The notes under the pieces are model-generated. The model was not told where the DNA came from. It was given only the letters and a program-made list of their open reading frames with translations, and made no database searches. 17,293 nucleotides of DNA from Candidatus Hydrogenedentota bacterium. GTDB taxonomy: Bacteria; Hydrogenedentota; Hydrogenedentia; Hydrogenedentales; SLHB01. The stretch is from contig DAOLNV010000083.1 of assembly GCA_035416745.1 (NCBI GenBank), forward strand, positions 7,009 through 24,301, in the 5' to 3' direction. Both the position numbers and the translations under genes were made by a program. Below are positions 7,503-15,890 of this stretch, in pieces; the stretch's first letter is position 1, and every line of letters begins with the position of its first letter.

Positions 7503-8975
7503 TTAACCCTCCGTGTTTCCGTCGCCGTTTCGCTTGACGGTTATGGGAAACTTCGCTTTGTCGCTCAACAAATCGTCACCAGCTAAAGCGGCCGAATCGC
7601 CAGACTCCATCCACGGGCCGCCCATCAGGGACTCCAACCGCGCGGAAGCCTGTTGCACGTCCCGGACCGCGCGCACTTGCTCGAGTTCAAAGTTGAGCAG
7701 GGTTTGCACGCTTTGAAGCAGGTCGAGAAAATCCGCGCCCGCGCTGGTAGCATAGCTGACCTGAAGGCTTTCATAGGCAAGACGGGCTTTTGGCAGCAGG
7801 TCATCCGCGTACAGACTGTAACGGCGTTGCGCGTCCTGCATCTCGAAGTACGCCATACGCGTTGCTTCTTCAAGCGATAAGATGACGCGTTGCTTTTCGT
7901 GTTCCGCAGCCGATTTCATCTGCCGTGCTTCCGCGATGCCCGCCTTCACCTTCTTCCGCCAGACCGGCAGGCTTAGCGTTAGAGAGACCATCAAGTCGTC
8001 GTCAGGCTCTTTTCCGGTCACAAACCGGTCATATTGCGCCAGGGAGTTCACGTTCATGGCGGCTTCGAAAGGGTTTGCCGCCATGCCGGTCAGCAGGCTG
8101 TTCGCCGCACCGGCGGCCTCAAGGGTCGCAGTGGTCTTGTCCATCATGGGAGGCATGTTTTTCATTTCCTCGAACTCGACTCCGAGGGTGAATTCCGGGT
8201 AGCCCATCTTCTTCGCCAGACGAATCTCGGCGGCTCGCGCGTCAATTACGTGATCCATAACGCGGACTTCAGGATTGGCCCCACGCACACGAGCGAGCAC
8301 GGCGGCAGGCTCCGGCGGAGCGGGCGGCAATCCGCAAGGCTCGGGCCACTCGGGTGGTTCTGCGTTGTCACGTCCCAGGGCCGTGGTCAGACGCGCTGCA
8401 AGGGCGGGGCGAAACTGGGCCAGTTCCTTCAGGCGGTCTTGGATGGCCGATTGCTCCATCTGGACGCGAAGGAGTTCGTCCTCGGTGGCCAGGCCCAGAG
8501 CGTACTTTGTTCGAACTGTTTCTTCCATATATTGCAGCAATTCGACCTGCCCCTGAGTGACCCGAAAGTTCTCGCTCAGGTAGGCATACTCAAAGTAAGC
8601 GCGTTTGACATCGGTGAACAGGGTATTTCGCTCCGCGTAGAACCGTTGGAGGGCCGCTTCAGCTTCCGAGACCGCGGCGTCGCCTCGCGCGCGCAACGTA
8701 CCGAACCACGGAAACATCTGCATAAGGCCGACACGGTATTGAGATTCCTCCGAGCGGACAAAATAGCTGTAGGTGAATTGGGGGTTATCGAGGGCGGTAA
8801 CCTGGGGAATCTTCTCGAGAGCCGCCAGCCATTCCGCGTGCCTTGCATGGAGACCGGGGTGGTTTTCGGCCGCTTCCATAAGGTACGCATGAAGTTCTTC
8901 GTTCCCGGCGAAAAAGGCTGGCGGCTGTACCTCGGGCTCCGCACCGATAACGCTAACTAGAAGAATCAACCACAT
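7503..8975 (-). CDS. TolC/CusC-like outer membrane efflux channel
   Basis: A 490-residue outer-membrane factor that would form the exit duct of the RND pump encoded just upstream. A short signal peptide (MWLILLVSVIGA) leads into the mature protein; I see no lipobox cysteine, unlike E. coli CusC. Two long alpha-helical, Ala/Glu/Leu-rich repeats typical of OEP domains follow, at roughly residues 28-210 and 225-445. The first contains VGLMQMFPWFGTLRARGDAA and the second VSLTLSLPVWRKKVKAGIAEA, the paired beta-strand-to-helix motifs of this family. A methionine-rich stretch, KNMPPMMDKTTA, lies in the second half and may be a metal contact. The start at 8975 has GGAG about 10 bases upstream, in a 40-base gap after the pump gene. 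The stop is only 4 bases before the repeat-protein ATG, which supports translational coupling. The family call is firm; the metal specificity comes from context. Confidence 0.88.
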   Translation of the reverse strand: MWLILLVSVIGAEPEVQPPAFFAGNEELHAYLMEAAENHPGLHARHAEWLAALEKIPQVTALDNPQFTYSYFVRSEESQYRVGLMQMFPWFGTLRARGDAAVSEAEAALQRFYAERNTLFTDVKRAYFEYAYLSENFRVTQGQVELLQYMEETVRTKYALGLATEDELLRVQMEQSAIQDRLKELAQFRPALAARLTTALGRDNAEPPEWPEPCGLPPAPPEPAAVLARVRGANPEVRVMDHVIDARAAEIRLAKKMGYPEFTLGVEFEEMKNMPPMMDKTTATLEAAGAANSLLTGMAANPFEAAMNVNSLAQYDRFVTGKEPDDDLMVSLTLSLPVWRKKVKAGIAEARQMKSAAEHEKQRVILSLEEATRMAYFEMQDAQRRYSLYADDLLPKARLAYESLQVSYATSAGADFLDLLQSVQTLLNFELEQVRAVRDVQQASARLESLMGGPWMESGDSAALAGDDLLSDKAKFPITVKRNGDGNTEG

Positions 8976-9015
8976 GACGATCCAACTCCTTCTTTATGGG
9001 TGCGCACGTGCCGCC

Positions 9016-12000
9016 TCAGCTTTCGCCGGGCGCCGGCGGGGCCGCACCCTGTCCCAACATCCGGAATTTGATCTCTTTGACCCAGCAATACAGGACAGGA
9101 ACAAGAAAAAGCGTAAGCAGTTCAATGGTCATTCCGCCGAACGAGGGAATCGCCATGGGAACCATGACATCGGCCCCCCGGCCTTTGGACGTGAGCACCG
9201 GCACCAGCGCTAACACCGTGGTCGCGGTGGTCATCAGGCAGGGACGGATTCGCCGCAACCCGGCAGCCAGCGTCGCCTCGCGGATATCCTTGATAGAAGT
9301 GATCCGCCTGCGGGCGAAGCTTTGATCGAGATACGTTGCAATCACGACCCCGTCGTCCGTAGCAATGCCGAAAAGCGCTAGAAAACCTACCCAGATGGCC
9401 ACGCTCAGGTTGATCTGGTGCACCTGGAACAACTCCCGCATGTCCACCCCAAATAGATCGAAGTTCAAGAACCACGGTTGCCCGTATAGCCACAGGAGCA
9501 AGAATCCCCCAGACCCGGCAACCAACAGCCCCGACCACACCAGCAATGTGGTGAGATACGACGTGAACTGGAAATAGAGAAGAAGGAAGATAATGAACAA
9601 GGCAACCGGGATGACCACGGCCAGAGTTTCCTGGGCGCGCACCTGATTCTCGTAACTTCCCGCAAAGCTGTAGCTTACTCCTGCCGGCAGGCTCCATTCG
9701 CCGCTATCAAGTTTCTGCTGCAAGTACCGCTGGCAATCTTCCACCACATCCACCTCGGTATGCCCAGGCTTCTTGTCAAGAAGCACATAACTCACCAGGA
9801 ACGTGTCCTCGCTCTTGATGGCCATCGGCCCGCGAACGTAGCGGATATCAGCCAGTTGGATGAGCGGGATCTGGGTGCCGTCCATGGATGGGACCAGAAT
9901 TCGCTCCAGCGTCTCAATCCGATCGCGCAACTCGCGCAAATAGCGGACGCGGACCGGGTAGCGCTCGCGTCCCTCAACCGTGGTCGTCAGCCGGATGCCG
10001 CCCAAGGCGACCTCAATGACGTCCTGGACGTCCCGGATTCGCAGTCCATAGCGGGCAATGGCCTCCCGGTTGATGTCAATCTCAAGATAGGCGCTGCCCA
10101 CGATGCGGTCCGCAATGACCGCATCTGCCTGAACGCTCGGAACTTCTTTGAGGTAATGCTCGATCTCGAGCCCCACCTTCTCGATGGTTTCCAGGTCAGG
10201 CCCTTTCACCTTCACGCCCATGGGCGCGCGCATGCCGCTTTGAAGCATTACTATCCGCGCGTTGATGGGCTGGAGCTCCGGAGCGCTGGTCGTGCCGGGA
10301 ACCTGGGCCGCTTTCACGATCTCCTGCCAGATGTCGTCGGGGGACTTGATATGATCACGCCATTGGCGGTAGGGCCGCCCAAAGGGATCGGGGATCAATG
10401 CGCCGCTGGCATCCCGCGCAAACTCATTTGCGCCCTCGTCGTACTTGAACGTGAGCCGGCGTCCGTTCATGTCCGTCAAGTACTCAGGCTTATAGTTGAT
10501 GACGGTTTCGATCATACTCATGGGAGCGGGGTCCAAGGCACTTTCAGCCCGCCCCACTTTACCCACCACGGCGTCCACCTCGGGGATTGATGCGATGGAC
10601 CGGTCCTGAAGCTCGATGATGTCCAGGGCCTCGCCTACGGAAGCATGCGGCATCGTGGTGGGCATGTAGAGGTACGAGCCCTCGTCCAAAGGAGGCATGA
10701 ACTCCTTTCCAAATCCGGGGAACTTATGCGCCATACTGACCCAGATGGGATTGAGACGGATCCGCTCAGCGGGTATTCCCACCTTCCCGATGGCAGCAGG
10801 GACCACCCCGAATACACGATCGAATCCCAGCCAGGCTGTCAATCCCGCCAGGACAAGGAGGCTCACAGCGCTGACATAGACCCATTTATGATCGAGAAAC
10901 CACGCCAGGAAGAACCGGTAAGTCCACTGGAATACCAGGTAGGTCGACAGCAGCCCCCCGATAATGATGGCCGCGAAAACAAGATTAAGAAACAGGCCTC
11001 TATCCGGTCCGAGAGGCATCCAGTGCTTTGTCAGGACCACCAAGACCAAAACCAGGGCCGCACCGTTAGCCAGCCATGGTCCCGCCTTGCGCAATCGCGG
11101 CGGAACATAATCCACCGACAGGTGGTAGGCGCTGAAGCCGATGAGGACGAGACCGGCCCACCATGCAACGGCAAAGACCGTTACGACGCCGCCGGTGAAA
11201 AGGGCAGCCAGGATGTATCGCATGAGTTTCCTGGACTGAATGCGGCTGGCGAGCAGGACATGGGCCAGGGCGGGAATGATCGTAAGGGCCACAATCACGG
11301 ATGCCATCAGGGCAAACGTCTTCGTGAAGGCCAGCGGCTTGAACAGTTTCCCTTCCGGGCCGGTCATGGCAAAGACGGGGAGGAAGCTCACCACGGTTGT
11401 AGCGATGGCGGTGAGCACGGCACTGCCCACCTCACTCGAGGCCCGAAATACTACCTTTAAGCGGTCCTCGCCGGGGCCGGCGCTGTCCAGATGCTTCAGG
11501 ATGTTCTCGCAGATGATTATGCCCATGTCCACGACCGTGCCGATGGCAATGGCGATCCCGGATAGGGACACGATGTTGGCGTCCACCCCGAAGACCTTCA
11601 TCGCGATGAAGCTGATCAGTACCGCCAACGGCAGCACCGAACTGATCAGAATGGAACTCCGGAGGTGCGTCACCATCACCACGATCACGATGATGGTGAT
11701 AATCACTTCCTCGATGATTGCCGAGTTCAGAGTTCCCAGGGTCTCGTATATCAACCCCGTGCGGTCATAGTAGGGCACGACCGTCACCTGGCTCGTGGTG
11801 ATCCACGGAGGCCACTGCGCCCGCTCATGACCGCGCAGCCACGACAGCCAGGCCGCGTCGTTTATCTCGGCGCTGGCATAGGCTTCGAAACCTTGGGCCT
11901 CCGCAAACTGTTCCACTTCACCCCGGTCCACCCGATGGTAGTCAATAACCGGCTTGCTGGGCAGCCCGGGCGCAATCTCTTGGATCTTGCTCTTGACGTT

Positions 12001-13011
12001 CTTTATGACTTCGAGGGGATTAGCGGCGTACCGAACTACCACGATTCCGCCCACAGCCTCCGCGCCTTCCTTATCCAGGGCGCCCCGGCGCATCTCAGGA
12101 CCCAGGGATACCGCCGCAATGTCCTTGACCCGAACGGGCACATTCTCGTTGACCCGCACCACAATCTTCTCAACGTCTTGGAGGTTTTCGATGAATCCAA
12201 GACCTCGGATCAGGTACTCGACGCGATTTACCTCAATAGTCCGCGCTCCAACGTCAACATTGGACATCCGCACAGCATTGAATACGTCTTCCAGTCTCAC
12301 GTTATACGCGCGCATGGCATCCGGGTCTACGTCGATCTGGTATTCGCGAACAAACCCTCCTATGGACGCCACCTCGCTGACGCCCCCTGAACTAAGCAAT
12401 GCGTACCGGACGTGCCAATCTTGAATAGAGCGGAGTTCCGGCAAGTCCCATCCGCCCACGGGCTGTCCGTCGGGGTCCCGTCCTTCCAGCGTATACCAGA
12501 AGACCTGTCCGAGAGGCGTGGAGTCCGGCCCCAGCATCGGCTGCACGCCTTCGGGCATGCTGCCCGCCGGAAGACTGCTCAGCTTCTCGAGGACGCGCGT
12601 CCGCGACCAATAAAAATCGTGTTTCTCTTCGAATATGATGAAGATCGTCGAATAGCCGAAATACGAATAGCTGCGGACCGTCTTTACACCCGGAATACCC
12701 AGGAGAGCGGTCGTCAGCGGGTACGTGATTTGGTCGTCGATATCCTGGGGGGAACGTCCTTCCCACTCCGTAAATACGATCTGCTGGTTCTCGCCGATGT
12801 CGGGAATGGCGTCAACCGCAACGGGATTTCTTGGAAATCCCCCCAGTTCCCAGTCGAAGGGAGCCACATAAATGCCCCACCCCACAACAAAAAGGGTGAC
12901 CAGCCACACCACCAACTTGTTCTTCAGACAGAACCAGATGATCTGGTCAACCCAGGACATCTTCTCGGGACCGAGACTGTCGGACGAGGTCTTCACTGGG
13001 CCTTCACTCAT
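9016..13011 (-). CDS. cusA: CusA/CzcA-type heavy-metal RND efflux pump, enlarged
   Basis: The inner-membrane proton-driven pump of the operon, 1331 residues, against about 1040 for E. coli CusA. Family features include the N-terminal membrane helix (NKLVVWLVTLFVVGW), then GIPGVKTVRSYSYFGYSTIFIIF, and the TM4 motif SGIAIAIGTVVDMGIIICEN with Asp495 and Glu502, a D-x6-E spacing that matches the proton-relay pair of CusA. Met833 (in DPAPMSMIET) and Met922 (in ARIVMLQSG) fall in motifs that hold two of the three cleft methionines of CusA. Extra sequence lies at about 354-410, at 592-770 (added hydrophobic segments after TM6), at 850-905 and near 1175-1195. Methionine content and the neighbours favour Cu+/Ag+ over Zn/Co/Cd. 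The gene starts 3 bases after the adaptor stop. The name cusA is by similarity of role, not demonstrated substrate. Confidence 0.9.
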   Translation of the reverse strand: MSEGPVKTSSDSLGPEKMSWVDQIIWFCLKNKLVVWLVTLFVVGWGIYVAPFDWELGGFPRNPVAVDAIPDIGENQQIVFTEWEGRSPQDIDDQITYPLTTALLGIPGVKTVRSYSYFGYSTIFIIFEEKHDFYWSRTRVLEKLSSLPAGSMPEGVQPMLGPDSTPLGQVFWYTLEGRDPDGQPVGGWDLPELRSIQDWHVRYALLSSGGVSEVASIGGFVREYQIDVDPDAMRAYNVRLEDVFNAVRMSNVDVGARTIEVNRVEYLIRGLGFIENLQDVEKIVVRVNENVPVRVKDIAAVSLGPEMRRGALDKEGAEAVGGIVVVRYAANPLEVIKNVKSKIQEIAPGLPSKPVIDYHRVDRGEVEQFAEAQGFEAYASAEINDAAWLSWLRGHERAQWPPWITTSQVTVVPYYDRTGLIYETLGTLNSAIIEEVIITIIVIVVMVTHLRSSILISSVLPLAVLISFIAMKVFGVDANIVSLSGIAIAIGTVVDMGIIICENILKHLDSAGPGEDRLKVVFRASSEVGSAVLTAIATTVVSFLPVFAMTGPEGKLFKPLAFTKTFALMASVIVALTIIPALAHVLLASRIQSRKLMRYILAALFTGGVVTVFAVAWWAGLVLIGFSAYHLSVDYVPPRLRKAGPWLANGAALVLVLVVLTKHWMPLGPDRGLFLNLVFAAIIIGGLLSTYLVFQWTYRFFLAWFLDHKWVYVSAVSLLVLAGLTAWLGFDRVFGVVPAAIGKVGIPAERIRLNPIWVSMAHKFPGFGKEFMPPLDEGSYLYMPTTMPHASVGEALDIIELQDRSIASIPEVDAVVGKVGRAESALDPAPMSMIETVINYKPEYLTDMNGRRLTFKYDEGANEFARDASGALIPDPFGRPYRQWRDHIKSPDDIWQEIVKAAQVPGTTSAPELQPINARIVMLQSGMRAPMGVKVKGPDLETIEKVGLEIEHYLKEVPSVQADAVIADRIVGSAYLEIDINREAIARYGLRIRDVQDVIEVALGGIRLTTTVEGRERYPVRVRYLRELRDRIETLERILVPSMDGTQIPLIQLADIRYVRGPMAIKSEDTFLVSYVLLDKKPGHTEVDVVEDCQRYLQQKLDSGEWSLPAGVSYSFAGSYENQVRAQETLAVVIPVALFIIFLLLYFQFTSYLTTLLVWSGLLVAGSGGFLLLWLYGQPWFLNFDLFGVDMRELFQVHQINLSVAIWVGFLALFGIATDDGVVIATYLDQSFARRRITSIKDIREATLAAGLRRIRPCLMTTATTVLALVPVLTSKGRGADVMVPMAIPSFGGMTIELLTLFLVPVLYCWVKEIKFRMLGQGAAPPAPGES

Positions 13012-13014
13012 GGC

Positions 13015-15066
13015 TTACTCGTTCCCTGAGTACTGTTCGGGACCCGTCACAAGGCCCACCACCTCGCCGCAAGTGAGCATGCTCTTGCCAAAATAGGGGT
13101 TGCGCACCGTCTTATCCGCCTGGAGCCAGTTGGCTCCCTTGTTCTCAAACGCCATCGGACAGTGCAATTCATAGACCGGATGGCCCTCGCCAATCCCAAA
13201 AGCGCGAACAGGCTTGACCAGCGCGTCGGACACCTTTGCAAAGCTCGTACGCAAGGCCTTTATGTCGCTGGCCTTTCCAGCTTCTTCGAGAGCCGGTTGG
13301 AGTGCTTGCAAATGCTCCATCCAGCGCCCGTGCGCCTCGCCCCCAAGCAGGGTCATATCTACAGCGGCAAGCATGTCCGCGACGCGTTTCACCGCGGCGG
13401 CAGCCTTCTCCAGCTCATCCGATGCCAACGCAGCCTCAAGTTCTAGGTAAGCGTCAAACACGCCGCGAAGCTGTGTCTGGAACGCCTCGGGCGCGTTCTT
13501 GGCCTCTCCCTCATCAGGGGCGGCGCCCGAAGGCCGGGTGCTCACAGCACCGTTCGCCGGACCATGTTCATGAACTGCGGGCGTGGCTCCGCCCTCCGGG
13601 TTCATCATGCTGGGCTTTGCGAGGATCTGAAGGGCGCTGTCAATCTTGAAGTTTCCGTTCGTGACGACCATTTCGCCTTCCTGAAGCCCGCTCTCGACGA
13701 TGTACTCATCTCCCGCACGCGGGCCGAGCACCACCTCGCGCCCTTCGAATGTGGGCCGATCAGTTCCAGGTGTCTCGACGTAAACCACCGCGCGCTTGCC
13801 CGTGATCAACGGCGCCGAAGCAGGGATAACCAGAGGCTTGGTACTGTCTGACGCAACTGCGGAAACATACCCCAATTCCTCCGCCCGTACCAAAGGCATC
13901 CCGCATACGTCGCAGGTCCCGGGTTTATCCTTCACGATCTCGGGATGCATCGGCGAGATCCATTTCCCGGCCAATTCCGGGTCCATCACCCGGCCATTGG
14001 CGGCTACTTGTGCGAGAACAACAGCCCGTACAAACATCTCCGGCTTCAGCTTTCCTTCCGGATTGGGCACGTTCACACGCACCTTCACCGTGCGTGTCAC
14101 CGGATTCAGTATCGGATCAATGAAGGCTATCCGGCCCGCGAAACGTTCCCCCGGGCATGCGTCCGTCCCAAACGAAACCTTTTGTCCATAGTGGAGCCAT
14201 GCGAGGTCCGATTCATACGCATCCAGCTTCACCCAGACTTCGCTGAGGTCCGCGATGGTATAAATCCTGTCGCCCATTTCCACATACATCCCCTCAAAGC
14301 CCATTCGCTCAATCACCGTCCCGCCGATGGGAGCATATATCGTTACGTGGTCGGAAAAAGCACCCGACTGCTCGGCTTCGCGGATCTGGGACTCCGCGAG
14401 ACCCCAAAGCCGCAGCTTGCGACGCGCCGCATCGACAGTCGCTTTGGCGGAATTCTTCAGCGTCTCGGGCGAGCCCTCCGAAACTCGACTGAATGCCTGG
14501 GACGCCGCGAACAGCTCCTGCTGGGCCGTCAAGAGTTCAGGGCTGAACAGGCTGACCATGTGGTCACCTTTGGCCACCCTGATGCCTGTGTAGTCGACAA
14601 AGAGCCGGTCGAGCCGTCCCGCCACCCAGGCGGTCAGATAGGCGAGCTTGGTTTCATCATATTCCACCTTGCCCACCATCCGGACTTCAGCGTTCACAAA
14701 GCGCCGTTGAACCGGACTTATCTGAATGTTCAACAACTCCCGGGCCGACTTGCTCATCCGGAGTGACCGAGGCCCGGCATCCTCATTTCCTTCCTCCGGC
14801 GTCACGAGAATCAGGTCCATACCGCAAATGGGGCATTTCCCGGGCTTGGGTTGTCGGATGTTCGGGTGCATCGAGCAGGTCCAGACCTGTTGTTGCCCGG
14901 ATTCGGCCTCAGCTCCGTGATGGGGGCCGTGGTCTGATGAAGGGGGTGTTGCCGGCCCTCGCATGACATACCCCAACCATAGCGCCAGCAAAAGAGCCAG
15001 CACAATGCCCGCAGCCTTGAAATAGGGCAGGGCGCGTCCTGTCGACGACCTGTTGTTGTCCGTCAT
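13015..15066 (-). CDS. cusB: CusB-like periplasmic adaptor with two metal-binding modules and a DUF3347-like tail
   Basis: The membrane-fusion protein bridging pump and channel, 683 residues from the ATG at 15066, where GGGAG lies about 7-8 bases upstream; a GTG at 15087 is a weaker alternative. An N-terminal membrane anchor spans residues 17-35, followed by a His-rich linker (SSDHGPHH). Module 1 (61-88) has CSMHP and CPICGM, the heavy-metal-binding domain. The barrel-sandwich and hairpin core follows, with LTAWVAGRLDRLFVDYTG, then VTIYAPIGGTVIERM and IADLSEVWVKLDAYESDL. A second module (369-395), SPMHPEI...CDVCGM, interrupts the membrane-proximal part and has Ser371 where module 1 has Cys64. 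After a flexible linker, residues 525-670 resemble DUF3347, a periplasmic metal-binding helical domain, ending with HCPMAF and MLTCGEVV. First gene of the operon; 3 bases separate it from the pump gene. Confidence 0.88.
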   Translation of the reverse strand: MTDNNRSSTGRALPYFKAAGIVLALLLALWLGYVMRGPATPPSSDHGPHHGAEAESGQQQVWTCSMHPNIRQPKPGKCPICGMDLILVTPEEGNEDAGPRSLRMSKSARELLNIQISPVQRRFVNAEVRMVGKVEYDETKLAYLTAWVAGRLDRLFVDYTGIRVAKGDHMVSLFSPELLTAQQELFAASQAFSRVSEGSPETLKNSAKATVDAARRKLRLWGLAESQIREAEQSGAFSDHVTIYAPIGGTVIERMGFEGMYVEMGDRIYTIADLSEVWVKLDAYESDLAWLHYGQKVSFGTDACPGERFAGRIAFIDPILNPVTRTVKVRVNVPNPEGKLKPEMFVRAVVLAQVAANGRVMDPELAGKWISPMHPEIVKDKPGTCDVCGMPLVRAEELGYVSAVASDSTKPLVIPASAPLITGKRAVVYVETPGTDRPTFEGREVVLGPRAGDEYIVESGLQEGEMVVTNGNFKIDSALQILAKPSMMNPEGGATPAVHEHGPANGAVSTRPSGAAPDEGEAKNAPEAFQTQLRGVFDAYLELEAALASDELEKAAAAVKRVADMLAAVDMTLLGGEAHGRWMEHLQALQPALEEAGKASDIKALRTSFAKVSDALVKPVRAFGIGEGHPVYELHCPMAFENKGANWLQADKTVRNPYFGKSMLTCGEVVGLVTGPEQYSGNE

Positions 15067-15716
15067 CCCGATACTCCCACGCCGCACCCGTGCTTCCAGG
15101 GCACGGAATCAGATGCTTCCAACACACCTTCCGGCAATTAAGCAACAGCTTGTTCCAGCGCATTCTCAGCCATTTAATTTAGTGAACACACAACAGTTGC
15201 GTTTGTCATCCCCAGAGACGTGGCCGGGGCCAAGTCTTCCCTTTCCCTCTCCATCCCGTAATGCTGAGAAACTCAGCCGACCTTCAAAGCCCCTTGTCAC
15301 TAAAACAGAGGGCTCGTGAGCCATATCAGACCCCGGGCGATTTGAGGCTGAGACACAAGTTATGCTCCTGCCGCGGTTATGTTTACGCACGGTAGAGGCA
15401 CTGCCTTGAAGGTTCGGTAATGACGCAGTACCCGGCATCCTTCGAGAGCGAGAATGCCATCTGCCCTCCGTGCCAGTCAAAACGCTAACACGCTGGCAGG
15501 AGGTCAGTTGTATGCTTGCGTCTTTGTTCAGATTTGCATGGAGGATATCCCCAAGAGGTACCTTATGGCTGGAAGGTGAGCGGGAATGCAGAGGAACTGC
15601 AAGCTCCTTCTGCTCGATGTGGGAACGAGCCGACAGTGCGCTCCATTCTTGCTTGCGACGGGCGCGGGAAAAAGCCTCAAACTGAGACTTTCTAGAACCC
15701 CAATAGGACCCCGAAC
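15067..15716. promoter_or_regulatory. 650-base region upstream of the metal operon, no convincing gene
   Basis: The minus-strand promoter of the efflux operon should lie here, probably within the AT-richer stretch 15120-15210. I see a 5/6 match to a -35 box (ATGACA on the minus strand, 15209-15204) but no good -10 at normal spacing, so I do not call a promoter. No palindrome matching a known copper regulator (CueR, CopY, CsoR) was recognised, and no regulator gene is present. Open frames on both strands in this gap have Ser/Arg-rich translations that look random. One short frame with a ribosome-binding site is listed separately. Confidence 0.4.
15511..15685 (+). CDS. Possible small ORF with ribosome-binding site, 57 codons
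   Basis: An ATG at 15511 has GGAGG about 8 bases upstream and opens a 57-codon frame beginning MLASLFRFAWRISPRG. The product would be small and basic, with several Trp, Cys and Arg residues; I recognise no domain. The good spacing of the Shine-Dalgarno sequence is the only support. It could equally be chance in a non-coding gap or a decayed gene remnant. Confidence 0.15.
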
Positions 15717-15751
15717 AAAAAAGGACCTACGCGAAATCGGCGTAAGTCCTT
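15717..15751 (-). terminator. Rho-independent terminator of the tRNA-Pro remnant
   Basis: Positions 15721-15732 and 15740-15751 pair at 11 of 12 positions (one C-A mismatch) around a 7-base loop. Read on the minus strand, the stem is followed by six T residues (complement of 15717-15722). It starts 8 bases after the CCA end of the tRNA-Pro fragment, in the same orientation, as expected for the original terminator of that tRNA gene. Confidence 0.8.
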
Positions 15752-15759
15752 GGTATCAA

Positions 15760-15806
15760 TGGTCGGGGCGACTGGATTTGAACCAGCGACCTCTTGACCC
15801 CCAGTC
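15760..15806 (-). pseudogene. 3' fragment of tRNA-Pro(GGG): attachment site (att) of an integrative element
   Basis: Read on the minus strand, this fragment matches tRNA positions 32-76 exactly in length (45 nt, 15804-15760), plus two more bases of possible identity. It holds anticodon loop CTGGGGG with T33 and anticodon GGG (15802-15800), the 3' anticodon strand TCAAG, variable loop AGGTC, T-arm GCTGG-TTCAAAT-CCAGT, acceptor strand CGCCCCG, discriminator A and encoded CCA (15762-15760). The 5' half is absent: upstream bases do not pair with the anticodon strand beyond two positions, and no acceptor partner CGGGGCG is found. Such 3' tRNA pieces next to an integrase gene mark the distal crossover site of tRNA-targeting elements. 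Because the tRNA's terminator lies to its left, the element should extend to the right and the restored tRNA should lie beyond the window. Confidence 0.82.
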
Positions 15807-15824
15807 GGATTTCATACCAAATGA

Positions 15825-15842
15825 AGGCGAACGCAGGCGAAC
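15825..15842 (+). repeat. Two AGGCGAAC direct repeats beside the att core
   Basis: AGGCGAAC occurs at 15825-15832 and again at 15835-15842, a 10-bp spacing (about one helical turn), 19 bases from the tRNA fragment. This could be a binding site for integrase or a directionality factor, but two copies are little evidence. Confidence 0.35.
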
Positions 15843-15890
15843 ATCGGAGTATGCATATCTCCTTTTTGTGCAAAGCTTTATCGTTTTCTA

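Noticed and set aside
10645..11460. Plus-strand frame of 271 codons opposite the pump gene
   Set aside because: Antisense to conserved membrane segments of the pump; the translation is hydrophilic and featureless, as expected of a mirror frame.
15166..15480. A 104-codon minus-strand frame upstream of the efflux operon
   Set aside because: Ser/Arg/Gly-rich translation without any motif, no ribosome-binding site and no ATG start; likely chance.
15760..15840. A complete tRNA-Pro gene
   Set aside because: A TTCA-TTTGGTA-TGAA stretch looks like a D-arm, but the 5' anticodon strand pairs at only two or three positions and there is no 5' acceptor strand able to pair with CGCCCCG. Only the 3' part is real.
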